NCBI GenBank assembly: GCA_002733155.1
Contig: NVUO01000006.1
Span: 131,591-137,941, forward strand
Direction of reading: 5' to 3'
Length of the DNA: 6,351 bases
Source of the DNA: Sulfurimonas sp.
GTDB lineage: Bacteria; Campylobacterota; Campylobacteria; Campylobacterales; Sulfurimonadaceae
Every line of letters starts with the position of its first letter. Within the stretch, counting starts at the first letter, position 1. This document shows positions 1 to 5,528 of this stretch, in pieces. The translations under genes and the position numbers were made by a program. The notes under the pieces were generated by a model. It saw nothing but the letters and a program-made list of their open reading frames with translations, searched no databases and was not told the origin of the DNA.

Positions 1-315
1 TTTAGGATTTGTAGGACATACCTCTACACAAATACCACATCCCTTACAATGATCCATATCTACACCTACAAGCTTTTTATCTCTTGCTATAATAGAAACA
101 TCTGGACAATAAATCCAACAAAACTGACAATCAATACAGTAATCTTTATTAAACACAGGTTTAACAATTCTCCAGTCAGCTACACTAGCTAAAAATGAAC
201 TGCTTTCTGAATATACACGTTCTTCTCGTCGTGTCCCTGCGATGTCATCTATCTTACCATCGAATGTACGAAGCATAGCTCCAATTTCGAATTCATCCCA
301 ACCTTTATTTGCCAT
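1..315 (-). CDS. porD: Pyruvate:ferredoxin oxidoreductase delta subunit (ferredoxin-like), 3' end cut by window
   Basis: This is the electron-transfer subunit of pyruvate:ferredoxin oxidoreductase. It carries two [4Fe-4S] clusters that pass electrons between the thiamine-diphosphate site and ferredoxin or flavodoxin in the cytoplasm. I translated 105 residues before the window edge. The first ferredoxin motif is CIDCQFCWIYCP (Cys60, 63, 66, 70) and the second is CKGCGICVEVCP (Cys90, 93, 96, 100), which is the 2x[4Fe-4S] pattern. The N-terminus (MANKGWDEFEIGAM...) is the extension typical of the separately encoded delta subunit. Two consecutive ATGs (318 and 315) are possible. I chose 315 because the G-rich Shine-Dalgarno that overlaps the porC stop then sits 6 nt away rather than 3. 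It follows porC by only a few bases, so the two are co-transcribed and probably translationally coupled. porA and porB should follow to the left. The missing C-terminus reflects the window cut, not truncation. Confidence 0.93.
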   Translation of the reverse strand, partial: MANKGWDEFEIGAMLRTFDGKIDDIAGTRREERVYSESSSFLASVADWRIVKPVFNKDYCIDCQFCWIYCPDVSIIARDKKLVGVDMDHCKGCGICVEVCPTNPK

Positions 316-325
316 CATTAGCCCC

Positions 326-883
326 CTATTTTACTTCATCGTATGCGCGTTGAATTGCTATCATATTCGCATCTACGATTTTTTGTGGTAGTTTTGCAAG
401 AATTCTTTTCATAGAATCTTTAAAGAAATCCATCTCATACATACCAGAGATTTTCATAAATGCACCAAGCATTGGTGTATTTGGAATAGGACGACCAATT
501 GTTTCTTGTGCTATATGAATACAGTCTACTGTATATACTTCTTTACCCTCTAACTTAGGTTGAGACTTAATAAGCTCCTCAGTAGTCATATGAGTTGTAA
601 TTATATATTTTGTATTTGGTTTATCATTAATAGTAACATCACTAGTATAAACTAAAGCAGGATCGATTACAAATATATAATCAGGCTCCATATATTTTTC
701 ATGATTCATTATTACTTTATCATCAACGCGATTATAAGCTGTCATAGCAGCTCCACGTTTTGCAGATCCGTAAAATGCAAATGCTTGAACATGCTTACCA
801 GTTGTTGAAATAACATCAGCTAAACCTTTAGCTCCAGTTACAGCCCCTTGACCAGCACGACTATGCCATCTAATTTCTAGCAT
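326..883 (-). CDS. porC: Pyruvate:ferredoxin oxidoreductase gamma subunit
   Basis: This is the 185-residue gamma subunit of the four-subunit pyruvate:ferredoxin oxidoreductase, which interconverts pyruvate + CoA with acetyl-CoA + CO2 using ferredoxin. In autotrophic Campylobacterota the enzyme runs in the carboxylating direction beside the reductive TCA cycle; that use here is inference. The N-terminal RWHSRAGQGAVTGAKGLA (residues 5-22) is the family hallmark, followed by the FYGSAKRGAAMTAYNRV segment (about 37-53) and NTPMLGAF (135-142), also typical. Length is normal for a free gamma subunit. The start is well fixed: AGAAGGAG lies about 5 nt upstream (889-896). It is the first gene of the por operon in this window, with porD directly behind it. 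The 99-bp gap to the HAD gene suggests its own promoter, though read-through is possible. Confidence 0.96.
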   Translation of the reverse strand: MLEIRWHSRAGQGAVTGAKGLADVISTTGKHVQAFAFYGSAKRGAAMTAYNRVDDKVIMNHEKYMEPDYIFVIDPALVYTSDVTINDKPNTKYIITTHMTTEELIKSQPKLEGKEVYTVDCIHIAQETIGRPIPNTPMLGAFMKISGMYEMDFFKDSMKRILAKLPQKIVDANMIAIQRAYDEVK

Positions 884-966
884 AAATTCTCCTTCTTTAT
901 TTTATAAGAATACTAAATTCTAAATTCTTCATATTTTAGACAAGTTGCTCTTAAAAATAGCTTGAA

Positions 967-972
967 ATTATA
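967..972 (-). promoter_or_regulatory. Candidate -10 box upstream of the por operon
   Basis: A perfect TATAAT on the minus strand lies in the gap between the HAD gene and porC, with an AT-rich upstream stretch and no clear -35, as is usual for sigma70 promoters in Campylobacterota. It would give a 5' leader of roughly 75 nt. In this AT-rich gap a chance match is easily possible, so the call is weak. Confidence 0.3.
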
Positions 973-982
973 TACTTTATAA

Positions 983-1639
983 TTAAGTGAAGAAAGTGTG
1001 TTGTTTTTTCATGCCCTCTAAATATAAAACAGCCTCTAGAGCATCATTTAATATAACGTTACTAAACTTTTTTAAGCTTTCTTTATCACCGTAACCACAT
1101 AATACACCTATGGAGTTTACATTTGCATTTTGTGCAGCTATAAGATCTAATTTTGTATCGCCAATCATCCATACATCTTTGTTTATAGTATCTAAATTCT
1201 CTAAGGCTTTTAAAATCGGTTCTGCATCAGGTTTGGGATTATTTACATCTTCTCTTCCGATTAAAACTTCAAAGTACTTCATTAAGTTAAAGTGTTCCAT
1301 TAATATCTTAGAATATTTACCTGTTTTTGTAGTTACAATTCCCAAAGTCGCAAATTTACTAGCTTTTTTTACAGCTTCAACTGCATTTTGTAATAAATCT
1401 GTTTTAATAGTAGAAATTTTTCTATACTCTTCTTTATAAGTTGCTACAAAACTCCACACTTTGTCTTCACTAATACCAAGTCTTGCATACATAATATCTA
1501 ATGGGTAGCCTATAAGAGCTTTTATTTCTTCATCTTTTACAGCTTGAGTATTATGAACCTTAAATGAATGATGAAATGTTGAGACAATTGCGTCTGTTGA
1601 GTCTATAAGAGTTCCGTCTAAGTCAAAAAGTATTATCAT
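983..1639 (-). CDS. HAD-superfamily phosphatase (phosphoglycolate phosphatase-like)
   Basis: This is a 218-residue cytoplasmic HAD hydrolase with all four catalytic motifs. Motif I is FDLDGTL (nucleophile Asp6, acid/base Asp8). Motif II is IVTTKTG with Thr103 or Thr104. Motif III is the Lys136 of NNPKPD, and motif IV is GDTKLD (Asp161, Asp165) binding Mg2+. Residues about 15-80 form a helical type C1 cap, the layout of Gph/PGMB/PpaX-type enzymes. The true substrate (phosphoglycolate, pyrophosphate, sugar phosphate or nucleotide) cannot be read from sequence, so no symbol is given. The ATG has a modest AGGG Shine-Dalgarno 1643-1648. The small lipoprotein remnant upstream ends 11 bp before this start, so the two were probably one transcript; the promoter may be the GATATAAT motif at 1932-1939. 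No clear terminator follows it. Confidence 0.9.
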   Translation of the reverse strand: MIILFDLDGTLIDSTDAIVSTFHHSFKVHNTQAVKDEEIKALIGYPLDIMYARLGISEDKVWSFVATYKEEYRKISTIKTDLLQNAVEAVKKASKFATLGIVTTKTGKYSKILMEHFNLMKYFEVLIGREDVNNPKPDAEPILKALENLDTINKDVWMIGDTKLDLIAAQNANVNSIGVLCGYGDKESLKKFSNVILNDALEAVLYLEGMKKQHTFFT

Positions 1640-1650
1640 TGTATCCCTAT

Positions 1651-1812
1651 CTAAAATGGTATAACTATATCAGCTACTTCACTGATACTGTCGCCAACTA
1701 CATCTGGTGCTACTACATTTACAGCTGCACCAACAGCTTTAAATGGAAGTGATACAACAGTACCAACTATGCAGCATGAAAACATCAATGCTACGAAAGT
1801 TAAAAAAATTTG
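1651..1812 (-). pseudogene. Remnant of a small lipoprotein gene, start lost or frameshifted
   Basis: The open frame ends in TAG 11 bp before the HAD start and reads ...TFVALMFSCCIVGTVVSLPF, then KAVGAAVNVVAPDVVGDS, ending ADIVIPF. The hydrophobic stretch followed by FSCC looks like the end of a lipoprotein signal peptide and lipobox. The rest resembles the short (about 55-60 residue) lipoproteins common in Campylobacterota, an assignment made from memory. The only ATG in frame (1785) is inside the signal peptide and would leave 44 residues; just upstream the frame is closed by TAG at 1813-1815. If one base is removed from the 7-T run (minus strand, 1802-1808), the frame joins one running up to GTG at 1861, reading KKLANFLTFVALMFSCC, a plausible complete signal peptide. 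So it is either a frameshifted gene, a phase-variable one, or a sequencing error in the homopolymer. No good Shine-Dalgarno is visible. Confidence 0.55.
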
Positions 1813-1850
1813 CTAACTTTTTAAATTGTTTATTAAAGAAGGATAGTGTT

Positions 1851-1928
1851 TCAAACTTCACTTAGTAGCTCTGATATAGGTCTTAATTTATGAAGGGCAA
1901 CTTTTAACTCTTCTTGTATATTTATACC
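1851..1928 (-). pseudogene. Partial, start-less copy of the neighbouring antitoxin coding region
   Basis: An open frame with no usable start codon reads GINIQEELKVALHKLRPI, then SELLSEV and TGA. Its first residues match GINIQENL of the intact antitoxin (its residues 20-27) in the same codon phase, and 17 of 18 bases are identical (1911-1928 against 2417-2434). Just upstream is a second copy of the 14-base promoter-like segment found before the antitoxin. In the intact locus about 90 bases separate these two blocks; here they almost abut. That is best explained by a partial duplication with an internal deletion, followed by divergence. The part after IQE no longer matches the antitoxin and may come from a related paralogue. 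It should not make a protein. Confidence 0.45.
1911..1928. repeat. Direct repeat, copy 1 (pairs with 2417-2434)
   Basis: An 18-base segment matches 2417-2434 at 17 positions (plus-strand TTCTTGTATATTTATACC here). It encodes GINIQE on the minus strand in both places. Together with the 14-base repeat at 1932-1945 and 2522-2535, in the same order, it marks a partial duplication across the toxin gene. Confidence 0.6.
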
Positions 1929-1931
1929 TAT

Positions 1932-1945
1932 ATTATATCGAAAAA
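1932..1945 (-). promoter_or_regulatory. Promoter-like 14-base repeat with GATATAAT (-10), copy near the remnants
   Basis: The minus-strand sequence TTTTTCGATATAAT is identical to the one before the antitoxin (2522-2535). It holds a perfect -10 hexamer preceded by GA. It may drive the transcript running through the antitoxin remnant and the lipoprotein remnant into the HAD gene; otherwise it is a leftover of the duplication. No clear -35 is seen. Confidence 0.45.
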
Positions 1946-1951
1946 GAGTTT

Positions 1952-2239
1952 CTAATCTTTTTCTTTATTTATCCATTTGAAAATATCAAAAACTACAGTT
2001 TGATTTTTATTTTCATCTATATAATATAAAATGGTATAACCTTTAAACGCTAAACTCCTCACATTTTCATTTTTACTTAAATCTGAATGCGGATATTTAT
2101 ATGGCATATAGTTTAAATTACTTGTTACCTTATTCAATTTATTCTTAAAATTAATTGCATTGTTTTTACTATCTTTTGCAATATATAATAAGATTGTTTT
2201 TAAAGCATTCTGATAGCTTCTTTTTTTGATTAACTTCAA
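1952..2239 (-). CDS. ParE/RelE-family toxin of a type II toxin-antitoxin pair
   Basis: This 95-residue basic protein has the ParE/RelE layout: two N-terminal helices (LLYIAKDSKNNAINFKNKL, about 17-35), then the MPYKYP turn (45-50), then the strand run VRSLAFKGYTILYYID (60-75) with the conserved Arg61, and a final VVFDIFKWINKEKD strand (82-95). ParE members poison DNA gyrase and RelE members cut mRNA on the ribosome. The FKGYTILY...I.KW pattern is more ParE-like, but the target is not certain. The start is TTG directly after the antitoxin TAG with no gap; a stop in frame just upstream and no ATG before Met45 leave TTG as the only sensible choice. Weak initiation coupled to antitoxin translation would keep toxin below antitoxin, as is common in such pairs. 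Confidence 0.82.
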   Translation of the reverse strand: MKLIKKRSYQNALKTILLYIAKDSKNNAINFKNKLNKVTSNLNYMPYKYPHSDLSKNENVRSLAFKGYTILYYIDENKNQTVVFDIFKWINKEKD

Positions 2240-2491
2240 CTATAAAGTCTCTATAAATTCATCTATCTCTTTATCAGCTTCATCATTACTAATAAGTTCA
2301 GCTTTATTACTTTCTATCTCATTTACAGAATTTTGAACTCTTTTAATAGCTTCATTTTCTGTAATAGCTGGATAATTATTAAACAATAATAACTCTCTCA
2401 TCGACTGCATAAGATTTTCTTGTATATTAATACCACTTTTTACAATCTCGTTATACATAGTATCATCAACTTGTAGTTTTATAGTGTGCAT
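2240..2491 (-). CDS. Antitoxin partner of the ParE/RelE-like toxin
   Basis: An 83-residue acidic protein is encoded directly upstream of the toxin with zero spacing, the standard antitoxin-first order. Residues 1-35 (MHTIKLQVDD, then an amphipathic helix with SGINIQENLMQSMRELL) could be a beta strand plus helix of a small DNA-binding or dimerisation fold. The C-terminal part (about 45-83, rich in Glu and Asp, ending DEADKEIDEFIETL) resembles the flexible toxin-wrapping tail of Phd/ParD-type antitoxins. I do not recognise a named family. The start is supported by AAGAGG (2498-2503) about 6 nt from the ATG, and by a promoter-like GATATAAT about 30 nt upstream. Autoregulation through binding near this promoter is expected from the class but no operator palindrome is obvious. 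Confidence 0.75.
   Translation of the reverse strand: MHTIKLQVDDTMYNEIVKSGINIQENLMQSMRELLLFNNYPAITENEAIKRVQNSVNEIESNKAELISNDEADKEIDEFIETL
2417..2434. repeat. Direct repeat, copy 2 (pairs with 1911-1928), inside the antitoxin gene
   Basis: This is the 17-of-18 match of the segment at 1911-1928, here coding GINIQE (residues 20-25) of the intact antitoxin. Confidence 0.6.
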
Positions 2492-2521
2492 TATATACCT
2501 CTTACGTTTTGTTTATGTCTA

Positions 2522-2535
2522 ATTATATCGAAAAA
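2522..2535 (-). promoter_or_regulatory. Promoter (-10 region) of the toxin-antitoxin operon
   Basis: The minus-strand TTTTTCGATATAAT carries a perfect TATAAT hexamer (2527 down to 2522), about 30 nt before the antitoxin ATG, giving a leader of roughly 25 nt with the AAGAGG ribosome site inside it. There is no good -35. The same 14 bases recur at 1932-1945. Confidence 0.55.
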
Positions 2536-2573
2536 TAGTGATAGAAGTTTATTCATTATTTTAATAAATATAA

Positions 2574-3617
2574 TTAATTTACAGCACCTTCAAATGAAAA
2601 AGTTATACCTTCTGCAATAAGATTTCCAGATACTTTAAGATAAATAACTTTATTCTCTGGTGTGATTATTATTGTTGTGGTATTTTCACTTTGTAATGCT
2701 CCTGTCATTACAGTATCTAAAATGTAGTAAGCATTTCCATTACCTGCATCTGTAAGCCTCCAAGACATAGTTCTATTAGTGCTATCATCACATGAATATA
2801 TTGATGTTCCTGTTGATGTATCTCCTATTTCAGCATTAATAGGCATAATCTCTGCTGTTGTGATTAATGTGCAGTAAGCAAGTGTATCATCAAATGCAAG
2901 AGTAGCACCATTTGTGTCAATCTTTGATGTTCCACTTGCTTGTGATGTATATCCATTATCTAATGTAATTGAAGTATTAGAACTTATTTTTGTTACAAGC
3001 ATACCATTAACATAATCATTTCCAGCATTTGTTTTTACTATGAATAAACTTCCAGAAACTCCATTACTATAACCTCCTTTTAACAAAGCAGATACATTAG
3101 TTAGTTTATTTATTTCTCTTAAATTATATGTAGTTGTTGTAGTTGCTTTAATATCTCCAACCTCAATACCATAACTAGATGCTACAGCTTCAAACTCAGA
3201 ACTAGATAAAAAACCATCTATAACTTCATCCCTACTCATCCCACTAGATAATTTACTAAGCCAGCTACTAAACCCACCATCATCAGCTTCTCTATCAAAA
3301 AATGTTCTGTAAACAATATCAATAAACTCGCTATCAGAAGTGTCTTGATTTATAAATTCTTGTGATGTAAAAAATCCATTAACTATGTCTTCAGCACTTG
3401 ATGTTTTATTTTCTAGCTGTGCTGACCAACTATCTAATCCATTAGTATCAGAACTTCTTCTGAGAACATTAGTATAAAACCTTTCTACAAAATCTTTAAC
3501 ACCATCTACTTCATAAGCAATAATACCATATGAAGTAGCTAATATAGAGAACTCTTCTGAACGTGCAAAAGAGTCTATTATATCTTCTCTACTACTTCCA
3601 TTAGATAGGTTGTTCAT
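2574..3617 (-). CDS. 3' fragment of the interrupted DUF4214 gene (rest of unit 2, units 3-4, C-terminal domain)
   Basis: The frame opens with ATG immediately after the TGA (TGAATG), so ribosomes that stop could restart and make 347 residues. That product lacks a signal peptide and starts mid-repeat (MNNLSNGSSREDIIDSF), so it would be stranded in the cytoplasm. Units 3 and 4 run about residues 42-155, with the conserved Trp at 64 and 119. After a Thr-rich linker (TTTTT, 159-163) comes a Ser/Thr/Gly/Asn-rich, probably beta-stranded C-terminal domain with only two cysteines (249 and 276), which could pair in the periplasm. I do not recognise this domain. No clear terminator follows the TAA at 2574. 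Confidence 0.55.
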   Translation of the reverse strand: MNNLSNGSSREDIIDSFARSEEFSILATSYGIIAYEVDGVKDFVERFYTNVLRRSSDTNGLDSWSAQLENKTSSAEDIVNGFFTSQEFINQDTSDSEFIDIVYRTFFDREADDGGFSSWLSKLSSGMSRDEVIDGFLSSSEFEAVASSYGIEVGDIKATTTTTYNLREINKLTNVSALLKGGYSNGVSGSLFIVKTNAGNDYVNGMLVTKISSNTSITLDNGYTSQASGTSKIDTNGATLAFDDTLAYCTLITTAEIMPINAEIGDTSTGTSIYSCDDSTNRTMSWRLTDAGNGNAYYILDTVMTGALQSENTTTIIITPENKVIYLKVSGNLIAEGITFSFEGAVN

Positions 3618-3911
3618 TCAGTTGTTATATCCACTAACATCTGCTTCTCTATTGAGATAAGTCCTATATACAATATCTATAAACTCACCATCACTATAGT
3701 TTTTTGCAGTAAACTCTTGACTATTGAAAAAGCTGTTAGCAACATCAGCTGCTGTCGAGTTACTTAACTCATTTATCCAAAGTGTTAATCCACTAGTATC
3801 AGCTGTTCTATCCAAAACATTTGTATATAGCCTTTCAACAAAAGCTTGTGATGCATATGTAGTTGTAATGATAAATAGTACACTAAACAATAGCCTAGGA
3901 ATAAACATCAT
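3618..3911 (-). CDS. 5' fragment of the interrupted DUF4214 gene (signal peptide, unit 1, half of unit 2)
   Basis: If TGA is obeyed, translation yields 97 residues: a signal peptide, one complete DUF4214 unit (FVERLYTNVLDRTADTSG...LWINEL...FFNSQEF) and a second unit stopped after DVSGYNN, just where Trp is expected. Such a fragment would be exported but is unlikely to fold as the family does. A longer form from ATG 3926 would add five residues (MKDDY) that include the ribosome-site bases themselves. Confidence 0.55.
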   Translation of the reverse strand: MMFIPRLLFSVLFIITTTYASQAFVERLYTNVLDRTADTSGLTLWINELSNSTAADVANSFFNSQEFTAKNYSDGEFIDIVYRTYLNREADVSGYNN

Positions 3912-3917
3912 ATAATC

Positions 3918-3923
3918 ATCCTT
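3918..3923 (-). promoter_or_regulatory. Ribosome binding site deciding the DUF4214 start
   Basis: AAGGAT on the minus strand lies 7 nt from the ATG at 3911. It overlaps codons 2-3 of the longer frame from ATG 3926, which itself has only A/T-rich sequence upstream. This favours the shorter start, which also gives a more typical signal peptide. Confidence 0.65.
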
Positions 3924-3946
3924 CATTATTTTTGTTATTAATAATT

Positions 3947-3954
3947 ATTATATC
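3947..3954 (-). promoter_or_regulatory. Candidate promoter (-10) of the DUF4214 gene
   Basis: A minus-strand GATATAAT in the gap between the solute-binding protein gene and the DUF4214 gene ends about 35 nt before ATG 3911. The surroundings are almost pure A/T with no -35. It suggests the DUF4214 gene can be expressed separately from the gene before it. Confidence 0.4.
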
Positions 3955-3967
3955 TATAATTATCTTC

Positions 3968-5464
3968 TTATTTTTCCCACCTTATATAATTATGCCAAAT
4001 TCCGCTCGGACTTGGTTCTATGTTTTTTATCTCTTTATTTACACTAGTTATAGAGTTTGGAATATATAAAAATAGATATGCATTGTCTTTTGTTATTATT
4101 TTAAACATATCACGCCAAATAACACCAAGTTTTTCTCTATCTACTATAGTCTGTGATTGCTCTATCATTTTATCTATATCTTTATTTTTGTATCCAACTA
4201 AATTAAAGCCGCCTTTTTTATCGTTATCACTATGCCATATAGCATAAGGGTCTGGTGTAACTGACAATCCCCAACCTAGGAGTATGGAATCAAAATCGTG
4301 TGGCATTACAACCATATTTAAAAATGCCTGCCACTCCATTACTCTTAGTTTTACTATAACTCCAGCTTTTTTTAACTGATGTTGCAAAATTTGTGTAACA
4401 TATGGCCTTATAGCACTAGAGTTAGAAGTAACTATCTCAAACTCAAATGGATTAATCTCATCATAACCAGCTTCTTTTAAAAGCCTTTTAGCTTTTTTAA
4501 TATTTTGCTTTGGAGCTTTAACATCTTTGTTAAAAGCTTTTGTACCTGGCAGAAATGGACCTGTACAAACTTGCCCATGTTTAAAAAACAGTATTTTTAC
4601 TATTTCTTGCCTATTTATAGCTAAAGATAAAGCCTCCCTAACCTTTGGGTTTTGAAACTTTTTTAGTCTTAGATTAAATCCCAAATATGTATATGACTGA
4701 GATATTTTTTCATGAATATTAAATTTTGAGAAAAACTCTTCATCTAATTGTCTCTCAAATTGCATAGCCTCAATACCTCCAATATCTAAAGCCGAAGATT
4801 TCAACATCAAAAATCTAGTCATTGGATCAGCTATCACATGGTAAGAAATTTTATCTATTTTAGGCCTACCCTCAAAGTAATTATCATTTGCCTTTAGTAT
4901 AATATTTTTCGAGTGTTCTAATAAAAAAAGCTTATATGGACCAGTTCCAATCGGATTTGTATTAAACTTAGAACTCATTAAATTTTCTTCATTCTCTAAA
5001 ATATGTTTAGGTAATATACCCATTGACCAAGCTTCTAAAGATTTAAAATATGGTTTCTTGTATATAACCCTAATCGTATAATCATCAATAACATCTACAC
5101 TTTTTACAAATCTAAATTCTGAGCTATATGGTGTTGAGATTTTAGGTGACATAATAGTATTGTAAGTAAAAAGAACATCATCTGCGGTAAATTTATATCC
5201 ATCATGCCAATATACATTTTTACGAAGTTTAAAAATGATAGTAGTGTCATTTTCATAATAAAAATCCTCTGCTAAATCACCAATTATTTTAGAATTGTTT
5301 TTATCATATTTAACAAGTCCATTAAATATATAATTAGCTATATCAGATGAGCTTGAATCTGTAGCTAAAATAGGATTTAATCTTGATGGGTTTGAAGACG
5401 TAGATAAATGCAGTGTAGATGAAAATAAGTTTATAGATATAAGTAAAAGTAAAAAATAGTGCAA
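3968..5464 (-). CDS. Periplasmic solute-binding protein, peptide/nickel ABC transporter class (SBP_bac_5)
   Basis: A 498-residue extracytoplasmic binding protein of the OppA/DppA/NikA family. It would capture oligopeptides, metal chelates or similar ligands for an ABC permease; the ligand is not predictable. Family landmarks are the N-terminal domain with LNPILATDSSSSDIANYIFNG (29-49), WHDGYKFTADDVLFTYN (86-102), PIGTGPYKL (171-179), the second lobe start with NPKVREALSLAINRQEIV (272-289), and GPFLPG (302-307). The N-terminus is a short hydrophobic signal (HYFLLLLISINLFSS) without a lipobox Cys, so the product should be soluble in the periplasm. TTG is chosen as start: AAAAAAGAG lies 5 nt upstream and an in-frame stop lies a little further, with no ATG between. 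No permease or ATPase genes are adjacent here, so it is an orphan or its partners are elsewhere. The 41-bp gap to the DUF4214 gene allows co-transcription. Confidence 0.9.
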   Translation of the reverse strand: MHYFLLLLISINLFSSTLHLSTSSNPSRLNPILATDSSSSDIANYIFNGLVKYDKNNSKIIGDLAEDFYYENDTTIIFKLRKNVYWHDGYKFTADDVLFTYNTIMSPKISTPYSSEFRFVKSVDVIDDYTIRVIYKKPYFKSLEAWSMGILPKHILENEENLMSSKFNTNPIGTGPYKLFLLEHSKNIILKANDNYFEGRPKIDKISYHVIADPMTRFLMLKSSALDIGGIEAMQFERQLDEEFFSKFNIHEKISQSYTYLGFNLRLKKFQNPKVREALSLAINRQEIVKILFFKHGQVCTGPFLPGTKAFNKDVKAPKQNIKKAKRLLKEAGYDEINPFEFEIVTSNSSAIRPYVTQILQHQLKKAGVIVKLRVMEWQAFLNMVVMPHDFDSILLGWGLSVTPDPYAIWHSDNDKKGGFNLVGYKNKDIDKMIEQSQTIVDREKLGVIWRDMFKIITKDNAYLFLYIPNSITSVNKEIKNIEPSPSGIWHNYIRWEK

Positions 5465-5484
5465 GGTTACTCTTTTTTAGAGCA

Positions 5485-5492
5485 ATTATATC
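5485..5492 (-). promoter_or_regulatory. Candidate promoter (-10) of the solute-binding protein gene
   Basis: The minus-strand TTTGATATAAT ends about 20 nt before the TTG start, giving a very short leader that holds the ribosome site. It shares GATATAAT with three other intergenic sites in this window. No -35 is obvious. Confidence 0.5.
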
Positions 5493-5528
5493 AAAGTTTT
5501 ATAAAGAAATAAATTGGAAATATTGAAG

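Larger units (their letters stand above)
2574..3911 (-). pseudogene. Exported DUF4214-repeat protein, interrupted by an in-frame TGA
   Basis: Read through one TGA (3620-3618), this is a single 445-codon frame. A signal peptide (MMFIPRLLFSVLFIITTTYAS, likely cut before QAF) comes first, then four DUF4214 units in A-B-A'-B' order, then a unique C-terminal domain of about 190 residues. The A units begin FVERLYTNVL or FVERFYTNVL and the B units FIDIVYRT, each ending in an F..SQEF- or F..S.EF-type motif. DUF4214 occurs in secreted or surface proteins; its molecular role here is unknown. TGA replaces the conserved Trp of the second unit, since the other three units all have TGG there. I put the start at ATG 3911 because AAGGAT (3918-3923) lies 7 nt before it; an upstream ATG at 3926 has no ribosome site. 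The likeliest reading is a recent nonsense mutation; read-through cannot be excluded. Confidence 0.8.

Noticed and set aside
906..929. Inverted repeat AAGAAT...ATTCTT before porC, as a terminator or operator
   Set aside because: A 6-bp A/T-rich stem with a 12-base loop is expected by chance here and has no T run in a useful place.
978..983. TATAAT on the plus strand near the HAD stop
   Set aside because: A TTGAAA lies 10 bp upstream, too close for a -35, and no plus-strand gene follows.
1110..1439. Plus-strand open frame opposite the HAD gene
   Set aside because: It is an antisense shadow of a gene with all catalytic motifs, with no ribosome site or recognisable domain.
3618..3620. Selenocysteine codon in the DUF4214 gene
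   Set aside because: The aligned position in three other units is Trp, not Cys, and no clear SECIS-like hairpin follows the TGA.
3724..3915. Plus-strand open frame opposite the DUF4214 5' half
   Set aside because: It lies wholly opposite a clear signal peptide and repeat unit and has no independent support.
4020..4247. Plus-strand hydrophobic open frame opposite the solute-binding protein
   Set aside because: Its hydrophobicity is a by-product of the opposite strand of an AT-rich gene; no family features.
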